Below are positions 35,740 through 46,603 of a stretch of 64,000 nt of DNA, piece after piece. Source of the stretch: Comamonadaceae bacterium. Lineage in GTDB: Bacteria > Pseudomonadota > Gammaproteobacteria > Burkholderiales > Burkholderiaceae_C. A program made the position numbers and the translations under genes. The DNA is taken from the NCBI GenBank assembly GCA_947373185.1, contig CANBWP010000002.1:62001-126000 (forward strand), written 5' to 3'. The notes beneath the pieces were generated by a model, which saw nothing but the letters and a program-made list of their open reading frames with translations, was not told where the DNA came from and ran no database searches. The first letter of the stretch is position 1. Every line of letters starts with the position of its first letter.

Positions 35740-36492
35740 ATGAAGCAAAAGCTCATTGCAGGTAACTGGAAGATGAATGGCAGTTTGGCTGCCAATGCCT
35801 CTTTGTTGCAGGCGGTGTTAGACGGCAGCCAAGGCATGCATTGCCAAGCTGCAGTCTGCGTGCCTGCGGCGTATTTGTCGCAGGTGCAAGAAATGCTTGC
35901 AGGTCAATCTCTCATCGCCTTGGGTTCGCAAGATGTGTCTTCGCAAGAGGTGGGTGCCTTTACAGGCGAAATTTCTGCGGGCATGTTGAAAGATTTTGCG
36001 GTGCGCTATGCCATCGTAGGTCATTCAGAGCGTCGCCAATACCATGCAGAAACGGATGCCACCGTGGCTCTCAAAGCGCAGCGCGCTTTGTCCGCAGGCA
36101 TCACGCCGATTGTGTGTGTGGGTGAAACCTTGGCTGACCGCGAGGCTGGCAAAACCGAAGAAGCGGTGAAGCGCCAATTGGCAGCAGTCATTCACGCCAA
36201 CGGCCATTGCATCAGTGAAATTGTGGTGGCTTATGAGCCCGTGTGGGCCATTGGCACAGGTCGTACGGCCTCGCCTGAGCAAGCGCAAGAAGTGCACGCC
36301 GTGTTGCGAGCCCAATTGCAGGCTGCCACCGCGCATGCAGACCGTATTGCCATTTTGTATGGCGGCAGCATGAATGCCGCCAATGCCGCGCAGTTGTTGG
36401 CGCAAACAGACATTGATGGTGGCTTGATTGGCGGTGCCGCCCTCAAGGCGCCGGACTTTTTGGCCATCATGGCCGCGGGTTCAGTGGCCTGA
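35740..36492 (+). CDS. tpiA: Triose-phosphate isomerase
   Basis: Glycolytic enzyme interconverting dihydroxyacetone phosphate and glyceraldehyde 3-phosphate; cytoplasmic dimer. It is 250 residues, a normal length. The catalytic residues are in GNWKMNG (Lys near 12), VGHSERRQ (His near 95) and [10 protein letters not shown] (Glu near 167). The phosphate loop GGSMNAANA is near residue 210. ATG at 35740 follows AAGGAT at the start of the short pnp-tpiA gap (27 bases). It is followed by secG, a conserved neighbour in Burkholderiales. Confidence 0.98.
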   Translation: MKQKLIAGNWKMNGSLAANASLLQAVLDGSQGMHCQAAVCVPAAYLSQVQEMLAGQSLIALGSQDVSSQEVGAFTGEISAGMLKDFAVRYAIVGHSERRQYHAETDATVALKAQRALSAGITPIVCVGETLADREAGKTEEAVKRQLAAVIHANGHCISEIVVAYEPVWAIGTGRTASPEQAQEVHAVLRAQLQAATAHADRIAILYGGSMNAANAAQLLAQTDIDGGLIGGAALKAPDFLAIMAAGSVA

Positions 36493-36539
36493 AAACGGCT
36501 TGAATCCTTGACAGACGATATTTAGATTGGGAGCGAAAC

Positions 36540-36914
36540 ATGAACGCAATGATCACCGTAATTTTGGCCGTACAGATGTTGTCGGCTTTGGCCATGATTG
36601 GTTTGATCTTGGTCCAACACGGCAAAGGCGCTGACATGGGTGCCGCCTTTGGCAGTGGCACTTCGGGCAGTTTGTTCGGTGCCTCTGGCGGCGCCAACTT
36701 TTTGTCGCGCACCACCGCTGTGTTGGCAGCGGTATTCTTTGTCACTACCCTGATGCTTGCTTACTTTGGCAACCTGCGTCCTGCAGCGTCAGGCAGTGTG
36801 TTGGAAGGCGCCGCACTGGTCGCACCTGCTGCACCGGTTGACACCAGCACCGCAGCACAAATTCCAGGCAACGCACCAGCATCCTCCGTGCCAGCACCTG
36901 CAAGTTCTAAGTAA
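36540..36914 (+). CDS. secG: Preprotein translocase subunit SecG
   Basis: Small inner-membrane subunit of SecYEG, 124 residues. Two transmembrane helices lie near residues 4-25 and 56-77, joined by the conserved loop VQHGKGADMGAAFGSG, which includes the GASGGANFLSRTTA region before helix 2. The C-terminus has an alanine- and proline-rich tail (APASSVPAPASSK) typical of betaproteobacterial SecG. GGGAG precedes the ATG. It lies between tpiA and tRNA-Leu. Confidence 0.95.
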   Translation: MNAMITVILAVQMLSALAMIGLILVQHGKGADMGAAFGSGTSGSLFGASGGANFLSRTTAVLAAVFFVTTLMLAYFGNLRPAASGSVLEGAALVAPAAPVDTSTAAQIPGNAPASSVPAPASSK

Positions 36915-36925
36915 GTCAAAAAGTT

Positions 36926-36945
36926 GCATCAAGACTTCTTGATGC
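36926..36945 (+). other. Inverted repeat after secG
   Basis: GCATCAAG (36926-36933) pairs with CTTGATGC (36938-36945) around ACTT. Another short hairpin, TTTCGG/CCGAAA, lies at 36956-36975. Neither has a T-run, so termination is not certain; they may aid processing of the tRNA downstream. The rest of the gap to the tRNA shows nothing else I recognise. Confidence 0.5.
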
Positions 36946-37063
36946 GCGTCATAAATTTCGGTCTCTGCCCCGAAAGAACCCCTCGGTTTAGGGGTAAACT
37001 ATGAGTTGTTCTGAGCGCTAACAATCCAGGTATGGATGCCTCACGCCATCAGAGCAAATAACC

Positions 37064-37148
37064 GCCGTCGTGGTGAAATTGGTAGACACGCTATCTTGAG
37101 GGGGTAGTGGCGAAAGCTGTGCGAGTTCGAGTCTCGCCGACGGCACCA
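37064..37148 (+). tRNA. tRNA-Leu (anticodon GAG)
   Basis: The acceptor stem GCCGTCG (37064-37070) pairs with CGACGGC, followed by A and an encoded CCA (37146-37148). The D-arm region contains GTGAAATTGGTAGACAC. The anticodon loop TTGAGGG gives anticodon GAG, reading CUC and CUU. A long variable arm TGGCGAAAGCTGT, typical of class II tRNAs, is followed by the T-arm GCGAGTTCGAGTCTCGC. Length is 85 bases with CCA. It stands directly before the nuo operon. Confidence 0.97.
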
Positions 37149-37159
37149 ACACAGAGACT

Positions 37160-37184
37160 CGCTGGGTGTGATCACTCAGCGTTT
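37160..37184 (+). other. Hairpin between tRNA-Leu and nuoA
   Basis: CGCTGGGTG (37160-37168) pairs with CACTCAGCG (37173-37181; one G-T wobble) around TGAT, followed by TTT. It is a weak terminator or a processing hairpin that would separate the tRNA from the nuo messenger. Confidence 0.45.
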
Positions 37185-37203
37185 CAACAGTGATTAGAAG
37201 TCC

Positions 37204-37566
37204 ATGACCAACCTTGACCAGTACCTTCCTATCTTGTTGTTCATCTTGGTAGGCGTTGCCATCGGCATCATCCCTCAGGTCTTGGGTTACATCCTCGGAC
37301 CCAATCGGCCTGACGCAGCCAAAAACTCCCCTTACGAATGTGGCTTCGAAGCTTTCGAAGACGCGCGCATGAAATTTGACGTTCGCTACTACTTGGTGGC
37401 GATCTTGTTCATTTTGTTCGACCTCGAAATTGCTTTCTTGTTTCCATGGGCTGTCGCGCTCAAGGAGGTGGGTGTTGCTGGTTTTGTGGCGGTCGTTATT
37501 TTTCTGGCCATTTTGGTTGTGGGCTTTGTCTACGAGTGGAAAAAAGGCGCCCTGGACTGGGAATGA
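37204..37566 (+). CDS. nuoA: NADH-quinone oxidoreductase subunit A
   Basis: First gene of the complex I operon. It encodes a 120-residue membrane subunit with three helices near residues 8-30, 61-81 and 88-110. The conserved loop [20 protein letters not shown] sits between helices 1 and 2, and its cysteine is the one labelled in the active/deactive transition of mitochondrial complex I. The acidic residues of [15 protein letters not shown] in helix 2 are also kept. nuoB follows 47 bases downstream. Confidence 0.97.
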   Translation: MTNLDQYLPILLFILVGVAIGIIPQVLGYILGPNRPDAAKNSPYECGFEAFEDARMKFDVRYYLVAILFILFDLEIAFLFPWAVALKEVGVAGFVAVVIFLAILVVGFVYEWKKGALDWE

Positions 37567-37613
37567 TTTCCCAAGCAATGATTTGACTGTGTGCTTCAAC
37601 AAGGATGTGAACA

Positions 37614-38093
37614 ATGATTGAAGGCGTGATGAAAGAAGGCTTCATCACCACGAGTTACGACTCCGTGGTGAACTGGGCCAAGACGGGTTCTTTGTGGCCT
37701 ATGACCTTTGGTTTGGCTTGCTGCGCAGTTGAAATGATGCACGCAGCCACAGCCCGTTACGACTTGGCGCGTTTTGGCGCTGAAGTCTTCCGTGCCAGTC
37801 CCCGTCAAAGTGACTTGATGATTGTGGCCGGTACCCTCACCAACAAAATGGCGCCTGCGCTTCGCAAGGTTTACGATCAAATGTCAGAGCCCCGTTGGGT
37901 CATCTCGATGGGCTCATGCGCCAATGGTGGTGGTTACTACCATTACAGCTATTCTGTGGTTCGGGGATGCGACCGAGTGGTGCCTGTCGATGTTTACGTG
38001 CCGGGCTGCCCTCCGACAGCAGAAGCGCTGATCTACGGCATCATTCAGTTGCAGCAAAAAATTCGCCGCACGCACACCATTGCGCGGGTCTGA
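37614..38093 (+). CDS. nuoB: NADH-quinone oxidoreductase subunit B
   Basis: A 159-residue peripheral-arm subunit that binds cluster N2, the last iron-sulfur centre before quinone. The ligands are the tandem cysteines in [14 protein letters not shown], the cysteine of [17 protein letters not shown], and the cysteine in [12 protein letters not shown]. The quinone-site residues around [14 protein letters not shown] are kept. Length agrees with the family. Confidence 0.98.
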   Translation: MIEGVMKEGFITTSYDSVVNWAKTGSLWPMTFGLACCAVEMMHAATARYDLARFGAEVFRASPRQSDLMIVAGTLTNKMAPALRKVYDQMSEPRWVISMGSCANGGGYYHYSYSVVRGCDRVVPVDVYVPGCPPTAEALIYGIIQLQQKIRRTHTIARV

Positions 38094-38103
38094 AAGAAGC
38101 ACC

Positions 38104-38709
38104 ATGACTTTTTCAATTCACCCCGAGCAGCTCCAACAAAACCTGGTTCAGGTTTTGGGCGCACAAGTTTCTCAAGTTGAAGTGGCCTTGGGCGAAGTCA
38201 CTGTCAAAGTGCCTGCTGCCAATTACTTGGCTGTGATGCAAACCTTGCGCGATGCGCCGGCTTGTAAATTCGAACAACTCATCGACCTTTGCGGCATGGA
38301 TTACTCCACCTATGGTGAAGTGGGCACCGGTGGTCCTCGATTTGGTGTGGTGGTCCACTTGTTGTCGGTCAGCCTGAACCAGCGCGTTCGCGTCATGGTG
38401 CTGTGCCCTGATGACGATCTGCCCTTGGTTGACTCCGTCAATGTCCTTTGGAATTCTGCCAACTGGTACGAGCGTGAAGCTTTCGATTTGTACGGCATCG
38501 TCTTTGAAGGTCACCAAGATTTGCGCCGCATCCTCACCGACTACGGTTTCATTGGTCACCCTTTCCGCAAAGACTTCCCCATCTCGGGTCATGTCGAAAT
38601 GCGTTACGACGCCGAGCGTGCGCGCGTCATTTACGAGCCTGTGTCCATCGAGCCTCGTGAAATCACACCGCGGATCATCCGCGAAGACAACTACGGAGGT
38701 CTGCATTGA
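38104..38709 (+). CDS. nuoC: NADH-quinone oxidoreductase subunit C
   Basis: A 201-residue peripheral subunit of the 30-kDa type, separate from NuoD (they are fused in E. coli). The signature [22 protein letters not shown] and the following [19 protein letters not shown] are present in the last third. ATG at 38104 follows AAGAAG and matches family starts; an in-frame longer start would overlap nuoB. Role: structural contact between NuoB, NuoD and NuoI. Confidence 0.97.
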   Translation: MTFSIHPEQLQQNLVQVLGAQVSQVEVALGEVTVKVPAANYLAVMQTLRDAPACKFEQLIDLCGMDYSTYGEVGTGGPRFGVVVHLLSVSLNQRVRVMVLCPDDDLPLVDSVNVLWNSANWYEREAFDLYGIVFEGHQDLRRILTDYGFIGHPFRKDFPISGHVEMRYDAERARVIYEPVSIEPREITPRIIREDNYGGLH

Positions 38710-38735
38710 GCGTCTCATCGCTTGTGTGAATCAAC

Positions 38736-39989
38736 ATGGCAGAAATTAAAAACTACACCCTGAACTTTGGACCGCAGCACCCTGCAGCCCACGGCGTGCT
38801 TCGCTTGGTGCTTGAGCTGGACGGCGAGGTTGTGCAGCGTGCCGATCCGCACATTGGTTTGTTGCACCGTGCCACTGAAAAATTGGCCGAAACCAAAACC
38901 TATATTCAGTCATTGCCCTACATGGACCGCTTGGACTATGTGTCCATGATGTCCAATGAGCATGCTTACTGTTTGGCCATTGAAAAACTTTTGGGCATCG
39001 AGGTGCCAGAGCGTGCGCAGTACATCCGCGTCATGTTCTCTGAAATCACCCGTTTGCTGAACCACCTGATGTGGCTCGGCTCGCATGCCAATGATTGCGG
39101 CAGCTCTACGGTTCTGATTTACACCTTCCGTGAGCGTGAAGATTTGTTTGACATGTACGAAGCGGTTTCAGGTGCGCGCATGCATGCGGCCTACTTTCGT
39201 CCAGGCGGCGTTTACCGCGACTTGCCAGACACCATGGCGCAGTACCAAGTCAATAAAATCCGCAATGCCAAAGCCATTGCCGAGTTGAATGTGAACCGTC
39301 AAGGCTCTTTGCTGGACTTCATTGAAGACTTCACCAACCGCTTCCCCAAGTGCATCGACGAGTACGAAACATTGCTCACTGACAACCGCATTTGGAAGCA
39401 ACGCACGGTCGGTGTGGGTGTGGTCTCTCCTGAGCGCGCTTTGAACTTGGGCATGACAGGCCCCATGTTGCGCGGTTCGGGCATTGCATGGGACTTGCGC
39501 AAAACACAGCCCTATGAGGTGTACGACAAAGTTGAATTTGATGTGCCTGTCGGCAAAACCGGCGACAGCTACGACCGTTACTTGGTTCGCATGCAAGAAA
39601 TGCGTGAATCCAATCGCATCATTCAGCAATGTATCCAGTGGTTGAAAACCAATCCTGGTCCTGTCATCACTGACAACCAAAAAGTGGCGCCCCCTTCACG
39701 CGAGTCCATGAAGAGCAACATGGAAGGTTTGATTCACCACTTCAAACTCTTCACTGAAGGCTTTCACGTGCCCGAAGGCCAGGCCTATGCCGCCGTTGAG
39801 CATCCCAAAGGTGAGTTTGGCATTTACCTCGTCAGCGACGGTGCCAACAAACCTTACCGCTTGAAAATCCGTGCCCCGGGCTATGCCCACTTGGCGACCC
39901 TTGATGAAATGGCCCGTGGCCACATGTTGGCCGACGCAGTGGCCATCATCGGAACCATGGACATTGTGTTTGGAGAGATTGACCGATGA
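38736..39989 (+). CDS. nuoD: NADH-quinone oxidoreductase subunit D
   Basis: 49-kDa subunit, 417 residues, forming the quinone-binding cavity with NuoB and descended from NiFe hydrogenase large subunits. The quinone-head histidine lies in [18 protein letters not shown] near residue 20. [32 protein letters not shown] and the C-terminal [12 protein letters not shown] are canonical. Its stop overlaps the nuoE start by 4 bases. Confidence 0.98.
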   Translation: MAEIKNYTLNFGPQHPAAHGVLRLVLELDGEVVQRADPHIGLLHRATEKLAETKTYIQSLPYMDRLDYVSMMSNEHAYCLAIEKLLGIEVPERAQYIRVMFSEITRLLNHLMWLGSHANDCGSSTVLIYTFREREDLFDMYEAVSGARMHAAYFRPGGVYRDLPDTMAQYQVNKIRNAKAIAELNVNRQGSLLDFIEDFTNRFPKCIDEYETLLTDNRIWKQRTVGVGVVSPERALNLGMTGPMLRGSGIAWDLRKTQPYEVYDKVEFDVPVGKTGDSYDRYLVRMQEMRESNRIIQQCIQWLKTNPGPVITDNQKVAPPSRESMKSNMEGLIHHFKLFTEGFHVPEGQAYAAVEHPKGEFGIYLVSDGANKPYRLKIRAPGYAHLATLDEMARGHMLADAVAIIGTMDIVFGEIDR

Positions 39990-40477
39990 TCTCTGATGCG
40001 ACCAAAGCCCGCTTCGCTCGCGAAGTGGCCAAATTCCCTGCCGATCAAAAGCAATCTGCCGTCATGGCCTGCTTGTCCATCGTGCAACAAGAGCTCGGTT
40101 GGGTCAGCCCCGAGAGCGAAAAAGTGGTGGCCGACTACCTGGGCATGGCGCCCATGGCTGTGCACGAAGTCACCACTTTTTACAACATGTACAACCAGCA
40201 AAAATTGGGCAAGTTCAAACTGAACGTTTGCACCAATTTGCCTTGCCAGTTGCGTGGTGGTCAACAAGCTTTGGCACATTTGCAAAAGCGATTGGGCATT
40301 CAAGTGGGTGAAACCACTGCCGATGGCCTCATCACATTGCAGCCCAGCGAGTGCCAAGGTGCTTGCGCCGATGCGCCTGTGTTGCTGGTCAACGATCGCA
40401 CCATGTGCAGTTTCATGAGCCACGAAAAGCTCGATGAGTTGGTCGATACATTGCAAAAATCTGGAGGCGCAGCATGA
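39986..40477 (+). CDS. nuoE: NADH-quinone oxidoreductase subunit E
   Basis: 163-residue 24-kDa subunit carrying [2Fe-2S] cluster N1a. The four ligands are in VCTNLPCQL (first pair, C-x4-C) and [12 protein letters not shown]. The N-terminal part has the helical bundle with [16 protein letters not shown]. Starts and stops overlap nuoD and nuoF by 4 bases each, so D-E-F are translationally coupled. Confidence 0.97.
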   Translation: MISDATKARFAREVAKFPADQKQSAVMACLSIVQQELGWVSPESEKVVADYLGMAPMAVHEVTTFYNMYNQQKLGKFKLNVCTNLPCQLRGGQQALAHLQKRLGIQVGETTADGLITLQPSECQGACADAPVLLVNDRTMCSFMSHEKLDELVDTLQKSGGAA

Positions 40478-41832
40478 GCGCTGATCTGAATCAATTGTTG
40501 TCGCGTTTTGCGGCCAGTGGCTTGGAAACTTCTTTCCACGAGCGTCACATCAACCCGCAAATCATGGCGGGCTTGAATGGCACCAACTGGAGCCTGAAAG
40601 ATTACGAAGCGCGCGGTGGCTACCAAGCCTTGCGCAAAATCTTGGGTCAAGATGGCGGCGAAGGCCTCACGCAAGACCAAGTCATTGCCACCGTCAAAGA
40701 GTCGGCTTTGCGCGGCAGGGGCGGTGCGGGTTTCCCTACAGGTCTGAAGTGGAGCTTCATGCCAAGACAGTTCCCCGGTCAAAAGTATTTGGTTTGCAAT
40801 TCTGACGAAGGCGAGCCAGGCACTTGCAAAGACCGCGACATCATGCAGTTCAATCCCCACATCGTGATTGAAGGCATGGCCATTGCCGCTTACGCCATGG
40901 GCATCAACGTGGGTTACAACTACATCCACGGCGAAATTTTCCAAACCTACGAACGCTTTGAGGCGGCCTTAGAAGAAGCTCGTGCTGCAGGCTATCTGGG
41001 TGACAAGATCATGGGCAGCAGCTTCAACTTCCAGTTGCATGCATCCCATGGTTTCGGTGCTTACATCTGCGGTGAAGAAACCGCATTGCTTGAATCTTTG
41101 GAGGGAAAAAAAGGCCAGCCTCGCTTCAAGCCGCCATTCCCCGCCAGCTTCGGTTTGTACGGCAAGCCCACCACCATCAACAACACCGAGACCTTTGCAG
41201 CGGTCCCATGGATCATTCGCAATGGCGGCCAGGCGTATTTGGAGTGCGGCAAGCCCAACAACGGCGGCACCAAAATTTTCTCGATCAGCGGCGACGTTGA
41301 GCGTCCAGGCAATTACGAAATTCCCATGGGCACACCCTTTGCCAAACTCTTGGAGTTGGCCGGTGGCGTGCGGGGTGGTCGCAATTTGAAGGCGGTGATT
41401 CCTGGCGGTTCTTCTGCGCCTGTGTTGCCCGCCAACATCATGATGGACGTCACCATGGACTATGACTCGATTGCCAAAGCCGGCTCCATGCTGGGTTCTG
41501 GCGCAGTCATCGTGATGGACGACACGCGTTGCATGGTCAAGTCCTTGCAGCGTTTGTCTTACTTCTACTCCCACGAATCATGTGGCCAGTGCACCCCTTG
41601 CCGTGAAGGTACAGGCTGGTTGTGGCGCATGGTGGATCGCATCGAAAATGGTCACGGCCGTGCAAGCGACCTCGACCTCTTGAACTCGGTGGCAGACAAC
41701 ATTCAAGGGCGCACCATTTGCGCTTTGGGTGATGCCGCCGCCATGCCTGTGCGCGGAATGATCAAACATTTCCGTCACGAATTTGAGTACCACGTTGAGC
41801 ACAAGACCTGCATGGTCCCCGCTTACGTTTGA
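40474..41832 (+). CDS. nuoF: NADH-quinone oxidoreductase subunit F
   Basis: 452-residue NADH-binding subunit with FMN and [4Fe-4S] cluster N3. The FMN/NADH region is [17 protein letters not shown] and [16 protein letters not shown]; the cluster is bound by [14 protein letters not shown] and the cysteine of [14 protein letters not shown]. Electrons enter complex I here. The coding region ends 14 bases before nuoG. Confidence 0.98.
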   Translation: MSADLNQLLSRFAASGLETSFHERHINPQIMAGLNGTNWSLKDYEARGGYQALRKILGQDGGEGLTQDQVIATVKESALRGRGGAGFPTGLKWSFMPRQFPGQKYLVCNSDEGEPGTCKDRDIMQFNPHIVIEGMAIAAYAMGINVGYNYIHGEIFQTYERFEAALEEARAAGYLGDKIMGSSFNFQLHASHGFGAYICGEETALLESLEGKKGQPRFKPPFPASFGLYGKPTTINNTETFAAVPWIIRNGGQAYLECGKPNNGGTKIFSISGDVERPGNYEIPMGTPFAKLLELAGGVRGGRNLKAVIPGGSSAPVLPANIMMDVTMDYDSIAKAGSMLGSGAVIVMDDTRCMVKSLQRLSYFYSHESCGQCTPCREGTGWLWRMVDRIENGHGRASDLDLLNSVADNIQGRTICALGDAAAMPVRGMIKHFRHEFEYHVEHKTCMVPAYV

Positions 41833-41846
41833 GACGGCAGATCACC

Positions 41847-43973
41847 ATGGTTGAAATTGAACTAGACGGTAAAAAAGTTGAAGTCTTAGAAGGCAGCATG
41901 GTCATGCATGCCGCTGAAAAGGCCGGCACTTACATTCCTCACTTCTGCTATCACAAGAAATTGAGCATTGCGGCCAACTGCCGCATGTGCTTGGTCGATG
42001 TGGAAAAAGCACCCAAGCCGATGCCAGCCTGCGCAACGCCTGTGACGCAAGGCATGATTGTCCGTACCAAGTCAGACAAGGCCATCAAAGCCCAAGAGTC
42101 TGTGATGGAATTCTTGCTGATCAATCACCCACTCGATTGCCCCATCTGCGACCAAGGTGGTGAATGCCAGCTGCAAGATTTGGCCGTGGGTTACGGTGGC
42201 AGCAAGTCGCGCTACGAAGAAGAAAAACGGGTGGTCTTCCACAAAGACGTGGGCCCGCTGATCAGCATGCAAGAGATGAGCCGTTGCATTCACTGCACCC
42301 GTTGCGTTCGCTTCGGTCAAGAAGTGGCTGGTGTGATGGAGCTGGGCATGTCACACCGCGGTGAGCATGCAGAAATTGAAACCTTTGTGGGCCAATCGGT
42401 TGACTCTGAACTCTCAGGCAACATGATTGACATTTGCCCTGTAGGCGCGCTCACCAGCAAGCCATTCCGTTACAGCGCCCGTACATGGGAATTGTCACGT
42501 CGCAAATCTATTGCGCCGCACGACTCTTCTGGTGCCAACTTGGTGGTGCAAGTGAAGAACAACGAAGTGCTTCGCGTGGTGCCTTTGGAAAACGAAGACG
42601 TCAACGAGTGCTGGATTGCCGACCGCGATCGCTTCTCTTACGAAGCTTTGAACAGTGCCGACCGTCTGCGCGCCCCCATGATCAAACAGGGCGGTGAGTG
42701 GAAAGAAGTCGACTGGCAAACTGCATTGGAGTATGTGGCCAACGGTTTGAGTCAAATTAGCAAAGACCACGGTGCCAGCAGCATCGGTGCCTTGGTAAGC
42801 CCCCACAGCACCCTCGAAGAATTGCATTTGGCCAGCACCCTGGTTCGCTCTTTGGGTTCTGACAACATCGACTACCGTTTGCGCAATGCTGAGTTTGCCA
42901 AAGCAGAAGGTGTGCGCTATTTGGGGACGTCCATTGCCAGCTTGTCTCAACTCCAACGCGTGTTGGTGGTGGGCAGCAACTTGCGCAAAGACCATCCGCT
43001 GTTTGCGCAGCGCATTCGTCAAGCGCAGCGCAATGGCGCGCAAGTCAATGCCATCACCTCTCAAGCTTTGTTCAACGCTGCAGATGCATGGGCCATGCCG
43101 ATTGCAAATGCCGATGTGCAAGAAGCCAGTGCGTGGGCACAAAGCTTGACCAATGTGGCTGCGGCCGTTGCGGCAGAGAAGGGCGTTGCTGCCCCTGTTG
43201 CTGGGCAAGTCACACCTGCAGCCAAGGCCATCGCCACCTCATTGCTGGGTGGTGAACGCAAAGCCATTTTGCTGGGCAACGCCGCAGCACACCATGCCAA
43301 CGCTTCTAGCTTGCTCAGCTTGGCCCAATGGCTTGCCGAACAAACAGGCGCCACTTTCGGTTACCTCACAGAAGCTGCCAACACCGTGGGTGCTCAGTGG
43401 GCCAAAGCCCAGCCACAGTCTGGTGGCTTGAATGCTGCACAAATGTTGGCCGGTGGTTTGAAAGCGGCTTTGTTGCTCAACACAGAACCTGTTGAAGACA
43501 CTGCTGCGGGTGCCAAAGCCGTCGCAGCTTTGGCTGCCATGCAAATGGTGGTCACACTCAGCCCGTTCAAAACCAACATGGCTTTCTCAGACGTGTTGCT
43601 GCCCATCGCACCATTCACAGAAACGTCTGGCAGTTTTGTCAATGCAGAAGGCCGCTTGCAAAGTTTCCATGCCGTGGTGAAGCCTTTGGCCGAAACCCGT
43701 CCTGCTTGGAAGGTGTTGCGCGTCTTGGCCAACTTGCTCGGCTTGCCGCAGTTGGCTTTTGAAACATCCCAAGATGTGTTGAAACAAATCAGCGCCACAC
43801 CCTTGAGCCTCAGCAATGCTTGCAGCGCTGAGGTTCGTTTGGCCGGTGATGTGGACGCACCTTGCGTGGCTTCTATTTATCAACTCGACAGTTTGGTGCG
43901 CCGCGCACCGTCATTGCAATTGACGGCAGATGCGAGACATGCCAAAGCTGTTGCTGAAGGAGTGCACGCATGA
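41847..43973 (+). CDS. nuoG: NADH-quinone oxidoreductase subunit G
   Basis: 708-residue 75-kDa subunit. N-terminal clusters are all present: N1b ([2Fe-2S], [15 protein letters not shown] then PACATPV), N5 ([15 protein letters not shown] with an upstream His) and N4 ([12 protein letters not shown], then DICPVGAL). The optional N7 ligands (C-x2-C-x3-C-x27-C in E. coli and Thermus) are replaced by Ala223, Asp226, Ala230 and Ala258. The C-terminal molybdopterin-like domain is degenerate and alanine-rich. Start ATG 41847 is preferred to a TTG six codons upstream. Stop overlaps nuoH by 4 bases. Confidence 0.98.
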   Translation: MVEIELDGKKVEVLEGSMVMHAAEKAGTYIPHFCYHKKLSIAANCRMCLVDVEKAPKPMPACATPVTQGMIVRTKSDKAIKAQESVMEFLLINHPLDCPICDQGGECQLQDLAVGYGGSKSRYEEEKRVVFHKDVGPLISMQEMSRCIHCTRCVRFGQEVAGVMELGMSHRGEHAEIETFVGQSVDSELSGNMIDICPVGALTSKPFRYSARTWELSRRKSIAPHDSSGANLVVQVKNNEVLRVVPLENEDVNECWIADRDRFSYEALNSADRLRAPMIKQGGEWKEVDWQTALEYVANGLSQISKDHGASSIGALVSPHSTLEELHLASTLVRSLGSDNIDYRLRNAEFAKAEGVRYLGTSIASLSQLQRVLVVGSNLRKDHPLFAQRIRQAQRNGAQVNAITSQALFNAADAWAMPIANADVQEASAWAQSLTNVAAAVAAEKGVAAPVAGQVTPAAKAIATSLLGGERKAILLGNAAAHHANASSLLSLAQWLAEQTGATFGYLTEAANTVGAQWAKAQPQSGGLNAAQMLAGGLKAALLLNTEPVEDTAAGAKAVAALAAMQMVVTLSPFKTNMAFSDVLLPIAPFTETSGSFVNAEGRLQSFHAVVKPLAETRPAWKVLRVLANLLGLPQLAFETSQDVLKQISATPLSLSNACSAEVRLAGDVDAPCVASIYQLDSLVRRAPSLQLTADARHAKAVAEGVHA

Positions 43974-45052
43974 TCGACGCACTGTACAACGCTGGTTTGA
44001 ACGCCATTGCGCAGTCTTGGTGGGCTACTTTGGTGTGGCCTGTTTTGTGGATCTTGATCAAAATTGTGGCGGTGTTGGCACCCCTGATGGGTGCGGTGGC
44101 TTACCTCACTTTGTGGGAGCGCAAGTTGCTCGGCTTCATGCAAGTTCGCATGGGCCCCAATCGCGTGGGACCTTTTGGTTTGCTGCAACCGATTGCCGAT
44201 GCCATCAAGTTGCTCACCAAAGAGATCATCAGCCCTACGGCTGCCAGTCAAGGTTTGTTCCGCTTGGGCCCCATCATGGCCATCATGCCAGCCTTGGCTG
44301 CCTGGGTGGCCATTCCCTTTGGACCTGAAGTGGCGCTGACCAACTTGAATGCGGGCTTGCTGCTGGTCATGGCCATCACTTCGATCGAGGTCTATGGCGT
44401 GATCATTGCGGGGTGGGCTTCCAACTCCAAATATGCATTCTTGGGTGCCTTGCGTGCTTCTGCACAAATGGTCAGTTACGAAATTGCCATGGGCTTTTGC
44501 TTCTTGGTCATCGTGATGGTCACAGGCAGCATGAATTTGACCGACATCGTGATGGGCCAAGCCAAGGGCCATGCTGCCAGCTTGGGCTTGAACTTCTTGT
44601 CTTGGAACTGGTTGCCTTTGTTCCCCATTTTCATGGTCTATCTGATCTCTGGCGTGGCTGAAACAAACCGTCACCCTTTCGATGTGGTGGAGGGCGAAGC
44701 CGAAATCGTCGCGGGTCACATGGTGGAGTATTCCGGCATGGGCTTTGCCATCTTCTTCCTGGCTGAATACGCCAGCATGTGGTTGGTTTCCATCTTGGCG
44801 GTCGTGATGTTCTTGGGCGGCTGGATGTCCCCCTTTGACAATGCTTTGTTCAACCTCATTCCTGGTTGGATTTGGTTGGGTGCCAAGACCTTCATCGTCG
44901 TCTCGATGTTCATTTGGATTCGCGCGACTTTCCCGCGTTTCCGTTATGACCAGATCATGCGATTGGGGTGGAAGATTTTCATTCCAGTCACTTTGGTGTG
45001 GCTGTTGATTGTGGGCGTGTGGTTGCACTCGCCTTGGAACATTTGGAAATAA
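43970..45052 (+). CDS. nuoH: NADH-quinone oxidoreductase subunit H
   Basis: 360-residue membrane subunit joining the peripheral arm to the proton channel, with about eight transmembrane helices. Quinone-channel loops are recognisable: [20 protein letters not shown] near residue 45 and [19 protein letters not shown] near residue 230, both nearly identical to other bacteria. nuoI follows after 12 bases. Confidence 0.98.
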   Translation: MIDALYNAGLNAIAQSWWATLVWPVLWILIKIVAVLAPLMGAVAYLTLWERKLLGFMQVRMGPNRVGPFGLLQPIADAIKLLTKEIISPTAASQGLFRLGPIMAIMPALAAWVAIPFGPEVALTNLNAGLLLVMAITSIEVYGVIIAGWASNSKYAFLGALRASAQMVSYEIAMGFCFLVIVMVTGSMNLTDIVMGQAKGHAASLGLNFLSWNWLPLFPIFMVYLISGVAETNRHPFDVVEGEAEIVAGHMVEYSGMGFAIFFLAEYASMWLVSILAVVMFLGGWMSPFDNALFNLIPGWIWLGAKTFIVVSMFIWIRATFPRFRYDQIMRLGWKIFIPVTLVWLLIVGVWLHSPWNIWK

Positions 45053-45064
45053 CCGGGTTAAGAC

Positions 45065-45574
45065 ATGTCAACTGTGGCTGTATCCAATTTTTCGCTGAAA
45101 GACTTTCTCAAGAGCTTCATGCTGTTTGAGTTGGTCAAAGGCATGGCCTTGACGGGGCGTTACGCTTTTCGTCGCAAGGTCACTTTGCAATTTCCTGAAG
45201 AGAAGACGCCTTTGTCGCCTCGTTTCAGGGGGCTTCATGCACTGCGCCGTTATGACAACGGGGAAGAGCGCTGCATCGCTTGCAAATTGTGCGAAGCCGT
45301 TTGTCCCGCCATGGCCATCACCATTGAGTCGGATGTGCGCGAAGACGGCTCACGCCGGACGACCCGTTACGACATCGATTTGACCAAGTGCATCTTCTGC
45401 GGTTTCTGCGAAGAAAGCTGCCCCGTCGACTCCATCGTCGAAACCTCCATCTTGGAATACCACGGTGAAAAGCGCGGCGACTTGCACTACACCAAAGAGA
45501 TGCTCTTGGCAGTGGGCGACCGTTACGAAAAAGACATTGCAGCTGCCAAAGCAGCAGATGCCAAGTACCGTTGA
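45065..45574 (+). CDS. nuoI: NADH-quinone oxidoreductase subunit I
   Basis: 169-residue subunit with two [4Fe-4S] clusters, N6a and N6b. The two ferredoxin motifs are [16 protein letters not shown] near residue 70 and [18 protein letters not shown] near residue 110. An N-terminal amphipathic helix ([19 protein letters not shown]) anchors it to the membrane arm. It has the usual alphaproteobacterial/mitochondrial-like length. Confidence 0.98.
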   Translation: MSTVAVSNFSLKDFLKSFMLFELVKGMALTGRYAFRRKVTLQFPEEKTPLSPRFRGLHALRRYDNGEERCIACKLCEAVCPAMAITIESDVREDGSRRTTRYDIDLTKCIFCGFCEESCPVDSIVETSILEYHGEKRGDLHYTKEMLLAVGDRYEKDIAAAKAADAKYR

Positions 45575-45609
45575 ACGGCTGAATTTACAAAACTAACAAG
45601 CGACAACCC

Positions 45610-46281
45610 ATGGACGTCAAAACTGGTTTCTTTTATCTCTTCTCGGTGGTGCTCCTGTTTGCATCCTTCCGAGTTGTGACTGCGCGCAACCCAGTGCATG
45701 CTGTGTTGTTTTTGATGTTGGCGTTCTCACAGGCCTCTGGCTTGTGGTTGCTCTTGCAAGCCGAGTTCTTGGCCATGACCTTGGTCCTGGTTTACTTGGG
45801 TGCCGTGATGGTGCTGTTCTTGTTTGTGGTGATGATGCTGGACATCAATCTGGACACCCTTCGCGAAGGCTTTTGGAAGCACTTCCCCTTGGCAGCCACA
45901 TTGGGTGCCTTGGTGGCCCTCGAAATGGCAGCTGTACTGATGAGTGGCTTCCGAATTTCAGAAGCGCCTAAAGTGGCTGCCGTTGTTGGCCAAGTGGCGC
46001 CGCAAGTCTCCAACAGCAAAGCTTTGGGTATTCTTTTGTACACCGAATACCTCATGCCGATTCAAGTGGCTGCGGCCATTTTGTTGGTGGCCATGATTGC
46101 GGCCATTGCGCTCACCCTGCGTCAGCGCAAAGACAGCAAAGCCATCAGTGCGTCACAACAAGTCCATGTGCGTGCCAGCGACCGGTTGGTGGTGATGAAA
46201 ATGGATGCGGTGAAAGTCGGGGCGGCGCCTAAAGCGCCCGAAGTGCCTGCTGAAGCCGAAGCCGCCAAGGAGGCCAAATAA
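45610..46281 (+). CDS. nuoJ: NADH-quinone oxidoreductase subunit J
   Basis: 223-residue membrane subunit with five helices: near residues 3-20, 28-48, 54-76, 93-113 and 140-165. The core [19 protein letters not shown] is the pi-bulge helix that matters for coupling. The last 45 residues are a cytoplasmic tail ending [10 protein letters not shown], rich in Ala, Lys and Glu, longer than in E. coli (184 residues). Its stop and the nuoK start share one base. Confidence 0.96.
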   Translation: MDVKTGFFYLFSVVLLFASFRVVTARNPVHAVLFLMLAFSQASGLWLLLQAEFLAMTLVLVYLGAVMVLFLFVVMMLDINLDTLREGFWKHFPLAATLGALVALEMAAVLMSGFRISEAPKVAAVVGQVAPQVSNSKALGILLYTEYLMPIQVAAAILLVAMIAAIALTLRQRKDSKAISASQQVHVRASDRLVVMKMDAVKVGAAPKAPEVPAEAEAAKEAK

Positions 46282-46589
46282 TGACTTTGACTTTGGGACA
46301 CTATTTGTCACTGGGTGCGATGCTGTTCGCATTGGCTGTGATCGGTATCTTTTTAAACCGAAAGAACCTGATTGTGTTGTTGATGGCCATTGAGTTGATG
46401 CTCTTGGCGGTCAATATGAATTTTGTGGCTTTCTCTCACTTCTTAGGTGACATGCACGGACAAGTGTTCGTGTTTTTCATCTTGACGGTGGCAGCGGCCG
46501 AGTCCGCCATTGGTTTGGCCATTTTGGTGCTCTTGTTTCGCAACAAGAACAGCATCAATGTGGACGAACTCAATTCGCTCCAGGGTTAA
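46281..46589 (+). CDS. nuoK: NADH-quinone oxidoreductase subunit K
   Basis: 102-residue, three-helix membrane subunit (MrpC-like). The conserved glutamates of the proton path are in [20 protein letters not shown] (helix 2) and [18 protein letters not shown] (helix 3). The start overlaps the nuoJ stop by one base (TAATG), so the two are coupled. Confidence 0.97.
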   Translation: MTLTLGHYLSLGAMLFALAVIGIFLNRKNLIVLLMAIELMLLAVNMNFVAFSHFLGDMHGQVFVFFILTVAAAESAIGLAILVLLFRNKNSINVDELNSLQG

Positions 46590-46603
46590 GAGGTTAAAAG
46601 AAC

